This document shows, piece by piece, positions 26,101-41,100 of a stretch of 64,000 nt of DNA. The position numbers and the translations under genes were made by a program. This stretch comes from Paraescarpia echinospica (Eukaryota; Annelida; Polychaeta; Sabellida; Siboglinidae). The DNA is taken from the NCBI GenBank assembly GCA_020002185.1, contig CM034534.1, positions 33,779,170-33,843,169 of the forward strand. Direction: 5' to 3'. Each line of letters begins with the position of its first letter. Position 1 is the first letter of the stretch. The notes below the pieces were generated by a model that worked only from the letters and a program-made list of their open reading frames with translations, had not been told where the DNA came from and did no database searches.

Positions 26101-29100
26101 TCTATCCTATTCTTCCCCCCTCATCTTCTTATTCTATATTCTTCCCTCTTCACCACCCCTCATCTTCTTCTCCCCTATTCTTCCCTCTTCATCTCCCCTC
26201 ATCTTCTTCTCCCCTACTCTCCCCTCTTCACCCTCTCATCTTCTCCCCTCTTCACCCCCCTCATCTTCTTCTCCTCTCTTCACCCCCTTATTTTCTTCTC
26301 TCCTATTCTTTCCTCTTCATCCCTCTCATCTTCTTCTATCCTATTCTTCTTCCGTCTTTTTTGAAATGCTTACAAGAACTGACAATAACTGTCCATCTCA
26401 TGGTATTATAACAAGTCTATTCACACTTACGTAACGTACCTAATCTAAGGATCAGAGTAAATTCGGCTGACTGCGTATATAACTCAATTATTCATATACA
26501 GTACTACGTACAGTTATAAACATCAAAGAACATGTTAAATTCATTGTGGATGGAGTTTAATGTCTGAGTTCTGAAAAGTCAAGTAATATTGTGGATTTTT
26601 TAATTCATAGGCAGAAAACGATGTGCATAAAATATGTCATCCAATGCTATAAATGTAGAGTTTGCATTAGAAAGTAAACCATGTTCTAATTTTGATAATT
26701 CTAATAATCCACCCGACTGTGTTGAGGTGTTATTAGCATGAGTGTAACACGTCTGTCTGTCATTGCCATCAGACTTGCGAGGGCGGACGTGGTGTTGACG
26801 ACGTACAACATCGTGAGTAAGGAGGTCGGGGTGACAGAGGATATGAAGACCAACAAACAGGCCAACGAGATGCCCGCCACAGACTCGGTACGACTAAGCA
26901 CCCGTTTACACATCCAATTTATTACTATTCCGATAAATTTTTTCATACTTTTATACATAATTACCTATCAAGAAATTTTGTATGCGATGTGTATATCTCA
27001 TATTTGTCTAAATTCTGCAAGTGTGACCTATTTATTCATGCTAATCACAATTTGAAATTTAGAAATGTGGTTTTGATGAGTCCTGCACCCGACGGTTGGG
27101 GCATACTCTGTTGCTTCAAAAATTGCATGGAACCGTTGTAAAATTGGAACCAAAATTGAACATACCTTTAGCATGGCAAAAGAATTGTCTGTTCGAATTT
27201 GTATTTCAGGGACGACAATGATATTTCAGAAAATATTTCATAAAACCCACCTGCAGTTAAAACAAGATCAGTGGAGAAAAACACTAATAATAGCAAGTTG
27301 TTCTGAACAAAATTTGATAAGGAAATTGTGGCAAATCTGTGTTATAACAAAGATTCAGCATGATGGTGTGGTGTCTCTGCAGGATATAGATGGTGCCACG
27401 AGTGACCAGTCGAAGCTGCTACGAGTGGCATGGGCGCGGATCGTCCTGGACGAGGCCCACAGCATCAAGAACCACAAGAGTCTCACTGCCCTGGCCATGT
27501 GTAGACTGAGGGCCCGCAATCGATGGGCGCTCACAGGCACCCCCATCCAGAACGACCTCCTCGACATGTACTCGCTGCTCAGGTAGGTTTAATGTTAACT
27601 TTAAGGTTAATGTCTGTCACTGTGTGGCACCACTGTTGTGTCGAAGGTTGGTGTGATCTACGTTTACCAGAAAAGAAATATCTCCAAACACCCCAACAGG
27701 AGGACACCCTTGCCAAAAGGAAAACCTTCCCAGAGGACACATCCTCCCAGTGGTCACCCCTCCAAGAAGTTACCCCCTACCAGAGGACACCCTCTACCAC
27801 CCTCTCTCTAGTTCTGTATCACAGCGGCTTGTCCTATTCAAACACATATTATCATAAGTGTCCACAGGCTAGGAAAACTTTCATAAACCAGTTAACCTTA
27901 GCTGAATGACTGGATAACCAGCAACTTAAGGTTAACGTGGAAGAAAAAGGAGCTGTGATTGGATTTTTTGCATGTGCTTTCATAAAAATAAGGACCCTGC
28001 GTGAAATACGTTACACTTGAATCCTGTGTCTCTGTGTTGTCTGTTGTAGGTTTCTCCGTTGTTCGCCGTTTGACGAGTACAAATTGTGGAAGCGCCAGGT
28101 GGACAATAAGTCAGGTGAGGCATAGGCACTCACAGGCTGCACGTTGTTTAGCTGTTGGCCACAATCTGGTTTTGTAATTGTATTTCTAAGGAATTTGGAA
28201 CGTCCACTCTAGTTTGGAACCAACATTTCCCCCCAGAAATTACTAAAATATTAAACTAGTTTAACCCTGTGACCGGCCAACGAAAATCCTCTGTAGCATA
28301 CTGTTACAGTAAAAGTCATAACTTTGCTAATGTGTATCACAAAATGTGAATGAGGTATCATTTTATTGCTAAAGGAATGCTTTTTAGTCCTTTGGCCGAA
28401 GGTCCAAGGGACTATTGCCATCACTCTGTGTCTGCCGTCCGCCGTCCGCCGTTAGTTGCTGTATCTCAGAAACCGTTCAGCAACTTTTTCTTTAATTTTG
28501 CATAGACATATCTTAGGGCACTGCCACTATGCACGAGAAATCTGTATTTGATTGAATCATTTTAAGGGCTCCCTAGGGCCTCCAAGGACCCCAAAACTGG
28601 TAAAAATGTAACATTTTGCCTATTTTTTCAAAAACTGTTCAGCAACTTTTTTTCTAATTTTGCATAGATGTATCTTAGGGTGCTGCCACTATATACAAGA
28701 AATCTGTATTTGATTGAATCATTCTAAGGGGGCCCCCAAAGTGCAAAAGTTTTACACTATCTAGTGATGTGGTTTTGAGAAGGGCCCTTGAGATCACCCC
28801 CAACAGTAGATTTTGTTTAATGTGCCACAAAGTCAGCAGTGTGACTAAACTCTGCAACCTAGTGCTACTGTTCCATTGAGACCTTGACTAATCTTTAATT
28901 GGTCACAGTGCCCAGGCAGAGTAGAAACACTTGACCCCTGTTAGACTGAACAGTTCCATAACACTTTTAAACTGTGTTCAAAACTATTGATTTTCTATAA
29001 TTGCAAGTTGTGTTTATGTTGATGTTCATTTAATGATTATAAAATGGTGTGACTGTGGTGTCTATTGTTTAAAGATGTATTGTCTATAGAAACTTGTAGG

Positions 29101-32100
29101 TGACAAACATAGAAAATTAATATTCTGTCACCTGTAGGTGACAAACATAGAAAATTAATATTCTGGACAACTATAGAGTGAAATATCTATCCTACACTTT
29201 ATTTATATCAAATGCATTCTACTGTTCTGTTTACGCTTGCCATGCCTTGTTTAGACATGGTACTGTGTAAATCAATTGTATCAATATAGACTAATAATTA
29301 CAGATTCACAATATAGTTGACACCTGAAACAACCAATTGTCAACCATTAGAAGAGTTGACATAGTTCTGCTATACACAAGCAAGACATCTGTATTTGATT
29401 GAATCATTCTAGTGTCATCAGCATATAGTAGAACATACATTTTCTACATCATCATCACTAAGGTTGTTGTAAATTTCACCAGCTGCCATGTCAAGCCTGT
29501 TATAATTGTGACTAACAGTGTTCAAAATTATTCAGGTAAATAGCAAATAACAAAGGACACAAGTTTTCTCCTTGCCATACCTATACATCAAGGCTGACAC
29601 AGCCTGGCCCTCATTTATACATGATTTAGCATTTTTGTATATGTTGTATACAACTTTCAACACAATACCATTAATACCGCATGAAATTATCTTAGACCAC
29701 AGTGAGGACCGGTCTACTAAATCAAATGCTTTCTTAGAATCGATGAAGGCACAATTCAACCAATACCCCTATCTGAACACTGCCTGTTCTTCACCTATTA
29801 CATTCGCTTTGTTTAGGTATGTGGTCAGTCTGGTGTTCTGAACAATCACTAAGGATTAATGAACACTTGTGCAGAATGTCACCCACTTGGCAGGTTTAAT
29901 TGATCTATTCAGCAATGAGGACACTGCTTAGGCCTCACTCTGGACACTCACTCACAGTGTTGTGTATTGTCTTAGTTGGCTAATGTGTAATTGGTCACTG
30001 GCAGTAGCTTGTGTCAACAGACAGCATTAAGCCACTAGACTCCTGTTAAACTGGACAGTTGCCTGTAGGTTTTAAACTGTGTCAAACAGTGAGTCTACCT
30101 TTTGCTCTCAAATAATCTGTCCTCTTAGTTTTACACATGAAGACATAATCTGGCGTAACTTAATAAGTCTTTGTAGCAGCACATTTGTACTTCCAGTGTA
30201 TCATTGCAACATAACATACATATTACATACTGTGTGCCACATTTTAATGTTGTGCATGTAATATTTCCATGCAATCCATTTGCATATATAATATAAAACT
30301 TCAACAGCCGTTTTCTTCATTATCACTTTTTGATCCCTACCATGTTCAATGCTCCATAACTTTGCCAATTTTTGTAGCAGTCATATTTTTTGAAACCGTG
30401 TAAAGCACCCTACCAAACCCTTACAAGGATGTAAGAAGACAATGTTACCATTTTTCCGACTTATCACTCATTTGGTCAGGCGGGGTCACATATAAACGTA
30501 TTAGTCCAAAGGACTTCAGGGCCACTTGGCCCATTTTTAATTATCTTTAGCCTACCTTTTGCTCTCAAATAATCTGTCCTCTTATTTTTATACATAAAGA
30601 CATAATCTGGCATAACTTGCTAAGTCTTTGTAGCAGCACACTTGTACTTTCAGTGTATCATTGCAACATAACATACTTACTGTGTGCCACATTTGAATGT
30701 CATGCATGTAATATTTCCACGCAATCCACTTGCATATATAATTTAAAACGTCAACAGCCGTTTTCTTCATTTTCATTTTTTTATCCTTACCATGTTCAAT
30801 GCTCCATAACTTCGCCAATTTTTGTAGCAGTCATAGTTTTTGAAACCATATAAAGCACCCTACCCAGCCTTTACAAGAATGTATGAAAACAATGTTACAA
30901 TTTTTCCGACTTAACATTCATTTGGTCAGCCGTAGTCACATATCGACGTCCAAAGGACTTCAGGGCCTCTTGGCCCAATTTTTTATAATAACATTTAAAA
31001 ATCTATATATCATTCAATAACCATGGTGATATTATTATCTGAACATTATCCCAAAAAATTAACATTTTATTGTGCTACCAGATAATTACTGAGTGGATAT
31101 GCCCTACATCCAGCGAGACAAATGTAGCCACCAAATAACATAAAAATGAATCAAATCTGTTGAGAACTTTTATTTTCATGATTTTTTCCGATATAAAAAT
31201 AGGCTGTTTCTAGCAGCCCAGTCACTGCCATTTTTGCTAACGGCTACAGGTTGTTTAATTTTTACCTCAAAAAGCATCCAAAGTCGTTCTAACTAATAAC
31301 CTAATTCATGAATACTGTCAGGCATTTTGTCGAAGATTAACTTGAGATAATCCGAAGTAAACTTTCGAAGTGAACAATTCTCCACAATGATGTCCACCAT
31401 TTTGTTGTTTACTTCATCTCCGGAAGGCCGGGGGCGGGGTGTCTGAAATGCTTTGTTCTGATTCGCTGAATTACCATAGCCAGCTGATGTCATTTTTGGC
31501 AGATTGGCTAATAACAGAGCTTTCCGTTGATACCATGCAGGGTCTAGACTTTATGAATGGATGTGTAAATTCATTACGCGGGGCGTAGTAAAACAACAAA
31601 AGTTTTGCCGCCGACTTGGTCATATGTTTTGTGGCTAGGCAGTCACTAGCTGTCAATCAACCTGCTCATGAATAAATATACACCATCTTGAAAAATCTGT
31701 CAGCTATCCAACAATACTAAATGTTTGCGTGTCAGTTACCTAGCACAGAAACTAAAAATGTTGCTATAAAGGTAGGTCGCTGGTTAAAATGTTTCCGCCA
31801 ACTGTGTAATAGAAGTTGCTAAAATGTAAAAAAATTCTCCTTCATAACATTTTCTTTTTCATGCCAGTTGCATAATAGAATGTATACTGAACATGGGTTT
31901 ACAAGAATTATAATAATACCTTTGTTCAGTAAAGAAAGACATTGTTTATCAATTTATCATTATTTGGTCAAAATGGCAGATTTTTAGTTTGTTATATAAC
32001 TTACTGTACATTTTTTATTCAGCATGACCCTATCTTAGGAAAAAATTGCACTAACTGCATAAATAAAAAAATAACTATCTACTTGACATGTGCGGTTTTA

Positions 32101-35100
32101 ACTGTGTGTGTTGTGTTAACTGCATGTGTTGCGTTAACTGCATGTGTTGCATTAACTGCGTTAACTGCGTGTTGCATTAACTGCATGTGTTGCGTTAACT
32201 GCGTGTGTTGCATTAACTGCATGTAGTGTTAACTGTATGTGTTGTGTTAACTCTGTGTGTGTTGTGTTAACTGTGTGTTGTATTAACAGTGTGTTGTGTT
32301 AAATGTGTGATATGTTAACTGCGTGTGTTGTGTTAACTGCATGTGTTGCGTTAACTGCGTGTGTTGCATTAACTGCGTGTGTTGCATTAACTGCATGTGT
32401 TACATTAACTGCGTGTGTTGCGTTAACTGCGTGTGTTGCATTAACTGCATGTGGTGTTAACTGTATGTGTTGTGTTAACTGTGTGTGTGTTGTGTTAACT
32501 GTGTGTTGTGTTAAATGTGTGCTGTGTTAACTGCGTGCGTTGTGTTAACTGCATGTGTTGTGTTAACTATGTGTGTTGTGTTAACTATGTGTGTTGTGTT
32601 GAGTGTGTGTGTTGTGTTAACTATGTGTGTTGTGTTAACTGTGTGCTGTGTTGAGTGTGTATGTTGTGTTAACTGCATGTGTTGTGTTAACTATGTGTGT
32701 TGTGTTCACTATGTGTGTTGTGTTGAGTGTGTGTGTTGTGTTAACTGCATGTGTTGTGTTTGCAGCGAAGGGAACTCAGAGACTGAACATGTTGGTGAAG
32801 ACACTTCTACTGCGGCGCACCAAGGGCCAGACAGGAGCTGGGGGGAAACCACTGGTCAGTACACACTGGACACTAGAACTCACTCTGTAGCACAGTGACC
32901 TCGTCACAGATTGTTCTATACACATGTGTCTCTCATTTGAAATCGGACCTGAGGCCACGCGTTTGAAATCAGAAACACGTCAATTTCATCAACAAAAACG
33001 GCTCATTAAAACACATTTAGGCGGTTGGTATGTTATAATAGATATAACAAATGGTTCATTAAAACACATTTAAGCGGTTGGTATGTTATAATAGATATAA
33101 CAAATGGTTCATTAAAACACATATGGGCAGTTGGAATGTTATAATAGATATAACAAATGGTTCATTAAAACACATTTAGGTGGTTGGTATGTTATAATAG
33201 ATATAACAAATGGCTCATTAAAACACATTTAGGCGGTTGGTATGTTATAATAGATATAACAAATGGTTCATTAAAACACATTTGGGGCAGTTGGAATGTT
33301 AGAATAGATATAACAAATGGTTCAATAAAACACATTTGGGGTGGTTGGAATGTTATAATAGATATAACAAATGGTTCATTAAAACACATTTGGGGTGGTT
33401 GGAATGTTATAATAGATATAACAAATGGTTCATTAAAACACATTTGGGCGGTTGGAATGTTATAATAGATATAACAAATAGTTCATTAAAACACATTTGG
33501 GCGGTTGGAATGTTATAATAGATATAACAAATGGTTCATTAAAACACATTTAGGCGGTTGGTATGTTATAATAGATATAACAAATGGTTCACTAAAACAC
33601 ATTTGGGACGGTTGGAATGTTATAATAGATATAACAAATGGTTCATTAAAACACATTTGGGACGGTTGGAATGTTATAATAGATATAACAAATGGTTCAT
33701 TAAAACACATTTAGGCGGTTGGTATGTTATAATAGATATAACAAATGGTTCATTAAAACACATTTGGGCGGTTGGAATGTTATAATAGATATAACAAATG
33801 GTTCATTAAAACACATTTAGGCGGTTGGTATGTTATAATAGATATAACAAATGGTTCATTAAAACACATTTGGGCGGTTGGTATGTTATAATAGATATAA
33901 CAAATGGTTCATTAAAAAACATGGGCGGTTGGAATGTTATAATAGATATAACAAATGGTTCATTAAAACACATTTAGGCGGTTGGTATGTTATAATAGAT
34001 ATAACAAATGGCTCATTAAAGCACATTTAGGCGGTTGGTATGTTATAATAGATATAACAAATGGTTCATTAAAACACATTTGGGGCAGTTGGAATGTTAT
34101 AATAGATATAACAAATGGTTCATTAAAACACATTTGGGGTGGTTGGAATGTTATAATAGATATAACAAATGGTTCATTAAAACACATTTGGGGTGGTTGG
34201 AATGTTATAATAGATATAACAAATGGTTCATTAAAACACATTTGGGGTGGTTGGAATGTTATAATAGATATAGCAAATGGTCCATTAAAACACATTTGGG
34301 CGGTTGGAATGTTATAATAGATATAATAATGTTTCATTAAAACACATTTGGGCGGTTGGAATGTTATAATAGATATAACAAATGGTTCATTAAAACACAT
34401 TTGGGCGGTTGGTATGTTATAATAGATATAACAAATGGTTCATTAAAACACATTTAGGCGGTTGGTATGTTATAATAGATATAACAAATGGTTCATTAAA
34501 ACACATTTAGGACGGTTGGAATGTTATAATAGATATAACAAATGGTTCATTAAAACACATTTGGGACAGTTGGAATGTTATAATAGATATAACAAATGGT
34601 TCATTAAAACACATTTGTGCGGTTGGAATGTTATAATAGATATAACAAATAGTTCATTAAAACACATTTGGGCGGTTGGAATGTTATAATAGATATAACA
34701 AATGGTTCATTAAAACACATTTGGGGCAGTTGGAATGTTATAATAGATATAACAAATGGTTCATTAAAACACATTTGGGGTGGTTGGAATGTTATAATAG
34801 ATATAACAAATGGTTCATTAAAACACATTTGGGGTGGTTGGAATGTTATAATAGATATAACAAATGGTTCATTAAAACACATTTGGGCGGTTGGAATGTT
34901 ATAATAGATATAACAAATAGTTCATTAAAACACATTTGGGCGGTTGGAATGTTATAATAGATATAACAAATGGTTCATTAAAACACATTTAGGCGGTTGG
35001 TATGTTATAATAGATATAACAAATGGTTCATTAAAACACATTTGGGACGGTTGGAATGTTATAATAGATATAACAAATGGTTCATTAAAACACATTTAGG

Positions 35101-38100
35101 CGGTTGGTATGTTATAATAGATATAACAAATGGCTCATTAAAACACATTTAGGCGGTTGGTATGTTATAATAGATATAACAAATGGTTCATTAAAACACA
35201 TTTGGGGCAGTTGGAATGTTATAATAGATATAACAAATGGTTCATTAAAACACATTTGGGGTGGTTGGAATGTTATAATAGATATAACAAATGGTTCATT
35301 AAAACACATTTGTGGTGGTTGGAATGTTATAATAGATATAACAAATGGTTTATTAAAACACATTTGGGGTGGTTGGAATGTTATAATAGATATAACAAAT
35401 GGTTCATTAAAACACATTTAGGCGGTTGGTATGTTATAATAGATATAACAAATGGCTCATTAAAACACATTTAGGCGGTTGGTATGTTATAATAGATATA
35501 ACAAATGGTTCATTAAAACACATTTGGGGCAGTTGGAATGTTATAATAGATATAACAAATGGTTCATTAAAACACATTTGGGGTGGTTGGAATGTTATAA
35601 TAGATATAACAAATGGTTCATTAAAACACATTTGGGGTGGTTGGAATGTTATAATAGATATAACAAATGGTTCATTAAAACACATTTGGGGTGGTTGGAA
35701 TGTTATAATAGATATAACAAATGGTTCATTAAAACACATTTGGGCGGTTGGAATGTTATAATAGATATAACAAATAGTTCATTAAAACACATTTGGGCGG
35801 TTGGAATGTTATAATAGATATAACAAATGGTTCATTAAAACACATTTAGGCGGTTGGTATGTTATAATAGATATAACAAATGGTTCATTAAAACACATTT
35901 TATGTTATAATAGATATAACAAATCATTAAAACACATTTGGGCAGTTGGAATGTTATAATAGATATAACAAATGGTTCATTAAAACACATGTTATAATAG
36001 ATATAACAAATGGTTCATTAAAACACATTTGGTGGTTGGAATGTTATAATAGATATAACAAATGGTTCATTAAAACACATTTGGGGTGGTTGGAATGTTA
36101 TAATAGATATAACAAATGGTTCATTAAAACACATTTGGGGTGGTTGGAATGTTATAATAGATATAACAAATGGTTCATTAAAACACATTTGGGGTGGTTG
36201 GAATGTTATAATAGATATAACAAATGGTCCATTAAAACACATTTGGGCGGTTGGAATGTTATAATAGATATAATAATGTTTCATTAAAACACATTTGGGC
36301 GGTTGGAATGTTATAATAGATATAACAAATGGTTCATTAAAACACATTTGGGCGGTTGGTATGTTATAATAGATATAACAAATGGTTCATTAAAACACAT
36401 TTAGGCAGTTGGTATGTTATAATAGATATAACAAATAGTTCATTAAAACACATTTGGGCGGTTGGAATGTTATAATAGATATAACAAATGGTTCATTAAA
36501 ACACATTTGGGGTGGTTGGAATGTTATAATAGATATAACAAATGGTTCATTAAAACACATTTGGGACGGTTGGAATGTTATAATAGATATAACAAATGGT
36601 TCATTAAAACACATTTGGGACGGTTGAAATGTTATAATAGATATAACAAATGGTTCATTAAAACACATTTAGGCGGTTGGTATGTTATAATAGATATAAC
36701 AAATGGTTCATTAAAACACATGTAGGCGGTTGGTATGTTATAATAGATATAACAAATGGTTCATTGAAACACATTTGGGACGGTTGGAATGTTATAATAG
36801 ATATAACAAATGGTTCATTAAAACACATATGGGTGGTTGGAATGTTATAATAGATATAACAAATGGTTCATTAAAACACATGGGCGGTTGGAATGTTATA
36901 ATAGATATAACAAATGGTTCATTAAAACACATATGGGCAGTTGGAATGTTATAATAGATATAACAAACGGTCCATTAAAACACATTTGGGCAGTTGGAAT
37001 GTTATAATAAATATAATAAATGTTTCATTAAAACACATTTGGACGGTTGGAATGTTATAATAGATATAACAAATGTTTCATTAAAACACATTTGGACATT
37101 TGGAATGTTATAATAGATATAGCAAATGGTTCATTAAAACACATATGGGCGGTTGGAATGTTATAATAGATATAACAAATGGTCCATTAAAACACATTTG
37201 GGCGGTTGGAATGTTATAATAGATATAACAAATGGTTCATTAAAACACATTTGGGCGGTTGGAATGTTATAATAGATATAACAAATGGTCCATTAAAACA
37301 CATTTGGGCGGTTGGAATGTTATAATAGATATAACAAATGTTTCATTAAAACACATTTGGGCGGTTGGAATGTTATAATAGATATAACAAATGTTTCATT
37401 AAAACACATTTGGGCGGTTGGAATGTTATAATAGATATAACAAATGTTTCATTAAAACACATTTGGGCGGTTGGAATGTTATAATAGATATAACAAATGG
37501 TTCATTAAAACACATTTGGGCGGTTGGAATGTTATAATAGATATAACAAATGGTTCATTAAAACACATTTGGGCGGTTGGAATGTTATAATAGATATAAC
37601 GTAGTAGTGGTCCAAGACAGATTTTTTATTTTTCACAAAATGATTCTAAACGAGATGAGCAAAACATTATTATTTTGCAGAAATAGGTTTAAGTGGCCAA
37701 TAGTATCTTAATTTTCCCAGTGTTGAGTAAACACATTAATGTCGTGTCCAGCAGCTTGACTTCATGATCTGTGGACCTTGTTAAACCAGATATTCTACCT
37801 AACCTTACTACTCTTGGTAGACTAACATGATATGTTGTCTTAGACGAGGGTGTTACCTTTACAGGTGCCACTGCCTGAGAAACAAAGCATCACTCACCAG
37901 TTGGAGTTGTCAGCAGAGGAGAGAGTCATCTACGAGAAGATATTTGCTCAGTCTCGGTCAGTGAATGAATGAAGGAATAGTTTATTTCGCAATACATAAT
38001 ACATTAATTATTACACATATTAACTGAATATCAAAATATGAAATAGGAGAAAACGAGAAGTCTTTTGTTGTATATAATGTGTGTCTTCCCCTACAAAACA

Positions 38101-41100
38101 ATCACATTATTGATAAGATCCTAACTTAATTTACACATATGCATAGAACAGAAAAAATATATGAATTAATGATGATTATTCATAGATACTTTGTGATGGT
38201 CAGTCGTTAGGTCATGATCAATGGCATTTATTCTTGTAACCCTCAAAGCTAGACTGTCCAGTCTTCACCTGGTGGCTTCATAAGTCTCCGAATGCTTATT
38301 GTGAAACTCCCTTATTGTTACCAATTTCAGAAAAGTGACAAAACAAGTTTGGTGACTGGCAGTATATTTGTCATATCATGTATTTCTCCACGTCATCTAT
38401 AATGTTATGCAATTTTTCCAGCTCCAAGTAACACACAATGTCATCTAAAGTTTATATAATTGTACGTTTTATAGTAAGGAAAAATTAACTATCCACTCCC
38501 AGAAACTGTCATTACGTTTGGTGTTAGTTATCATTATAATGAAAACGATGCACATTGATAAGTTAAGATAATTTTTATATTTTATGATATGTTTGGATTC
38601 AGACACCCTTTACTTTTACAAGCATTCACATTTTAATGCTAATCTAAATATAACATGGATTATCACTGAAATGGATGAACAACGCCTCAATTGTTACACA
38701 TATGTCTCCTGCCACAGCGTAGTGGGTGGTAAGAACGCAATTGTGAAAGTTTGTTTTGTACCTTTTTGGATTCAAAGATCATAAAGCTTTAAAATGATGT
38801 ATTAAAATAAATATCTTTAGTAGTTTTTTTATTTCTTGCTAAAATTTAAGCAAACTTTAAAAAAACAAGGTTTTGGGAACCTGGGTTAATTTGACTCATT
38901 GTCTGTTGTTTTTCAATCTATGTCTTCGTGAATGCAGGTATTTTATAAGTTTGGATTATTTTTGGTGGAAGAAATTAAACTGGATATTGAAAGGTGATAT
39001 TACAAGGCATGTATTTATGCCAAAATCACAAAATTAATTCAATATGACCTAGATAGCTATTTTTGGTTTGTGTGCAGAAGAGGCTGCATGACTTAGTATT
39101 CAGTTCGCTGTGGCAGATCAGACATATATACCTTGATGGTATCGCAGGAATATAAGAGTAAGCCGTGTGACTACCGTACAATATAACCTATGCCTTATTT
39201 CAAATTATGTACAATGCTTTAACTTTTGATGTAGTTCTAAGTAGTTTATTTAATGCTATTCCTGTATTTACAAACCATGCATAGGATCGTGATATGTTTT
39301 CAGAGCTGCCATGCAGAGATACATCCAGAAGCATGAAGACAAAGAACTGGTTGGTTCTGCTACCAACATGGCTACGATGTCGACAGCGAATCCGTGGGCC
39401 AATGATGACACTCGCTCATTGCCAGGACAACAGCAGTCATGTGACAGCAGCCGGCCATTGCTGAAACAGTCGCAGTCACAGAACGGCGGCAGTCAAATGT
39501 TGTTGTTGTTGCTGCGACTTCGACAATGTTGTTGTCATCTCAGTCTCATGAAAGACGTACGTACTTCTTCCTTCATCAAGGGACAGGTCATTATTTGTTA
39601 TTCCAAAGGCAGTCGTGTTAGCATAATTTAATACCGTATGCAAAATAATGGTCCAGATATTATGACAGTGACACACATTGTTGCTTGCCATGTCTGATTT
39701 GCTATAAATTTTTCATCAAATCGTAATTTTTTTGTCACGAAAATCAACATAGTAGATGCTCCTTAGCTGTCAGAGGTTACAAAAACAAGAAGGTTATGTC
39801 TGTACGCAAGGGATTCTTACCAACATGCTTCTTAGCTGTCAGAGGTTACAAAAACAAGAAGGTTATGTCTGTACGCAAGGGATTCTTACCGACATGCTCC
39901 TTAGCTGTCAGAGGTTACAAAAACAAGAAGGTTATGTCTGTACGCAAGGGATTCTTACCGACATGCTCCTTAGCTGTCAGAGGTTACAAAAACAAGAAGG
40001 TTATGTCTATACGCAAGGGATTCTTACCGACATGCTCCTTAGCTGTCAGAGGTTACAAAAACAAGAAGGTTATGTCTATACGCAAGGGATTCTTACCGAC
40101 ATGCTCCATAGCTGTCAGAGGTTACAAAAACAAGAAGGTTATGTCTATACGCAAGGGATTCTTACCGACATGCTCCTTAGCTGTCAAAAACAAGAAGGTT
40201 ATGTCTATACGCAAGGGATTCTTACCGACATGCTCCTTAGCTGTCAGAGGTTACAAAAACAAGAAGGTTATGTCTGTACGCAAGGGATTCTTACCGACAT
40301 GCTCCTTAGCTGTCAGAGGTTACAAAAACAAGAAGGTTATGTCTGTACGCAAGGGATTCTTACCGACATGCTCCTTAGCTGTCAGAGGTTACAAAAACAA
40401 GAAGGTTATGTCTATACGCAAGGGATTCTTACCGACATGCTCCTTAGCTGTCAGAGGTTACAAAAACAAGAAGGTTATGTCTATACGCAAGGGATTCTTA
40501 CCGACATGCTCCATAGCTGTCAGAGGTTACAAAAACAAGAAGGTTATGTCTATACGCAAGGGATTCTTACCGACATGCTCCTTAGCTGTCAGAGGTTACA
40601 AAAACAAGAAGGTTATGTCTGTACGCAAGGGATTCTTACCGACATGCTCCTTAGCTGTCAGAGGTTACAAAAACAAGAATGTTATGTCTGTACGCAAGGG
40701 ATTCTTACCGACATGCTCCTTAGCTGTCGGAGGTTACAAAAACAAGAAGGTTAATACGCAAGGGATTCTTACCGACATGCTCCTTAGCTGTCAGAGGTTA
40801 CAAAAACAAGAAGGTTAGTACGCAAGGGATTCTTACCGACATGCTCCTTAGCTGTCAGAGGTTACAAAAACAAGAAGGTTATGTCTATCGCCAAAGGGAG
40901 ATTCTTACCGACATGCTCCTTAGCTGTCAGAGGTTACAAAAACAAAGAAGGTTATGTCTATCACTTAAAGTTCTTACGACATGCTCCTTAGCTTGCAGGA
41001 GTTGCAAAAACAAAGAAGGTTATGTCTATGCATGCAAAGAGATACTTACGGACATGCTCATAGCTGTCAGAGAGTTACAAAACAAGAAGGTTATGTCTGC

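Larger units (their letters stand above)
28115..32765 (+). other. TTF2 intron 14
   Basis: 4.65 kb. Holds repeated segments at 28387-28740, a LINE RT fragment on the - strand, a 0.45-kb tandem duplication, and the 18-bp array just before exon 15. 31000-32080 shows nothing recognised. Confidence 0.7.

Noticed and set aside
24655..26434. Ser/Leu/Pro-rich frames of up to 569 codons
   Set aside because: These are products of the polypyrimidine minisatellite. They overlap in other frames and start inside exon 11 in the wrong frame.
33184..36954. Repeated frames on both strands (CYNRYNKW and CFNEPFVIS types)
   Set aside because: Artefacts of the 53/54-bp array; frame shifts between units are not conserved.
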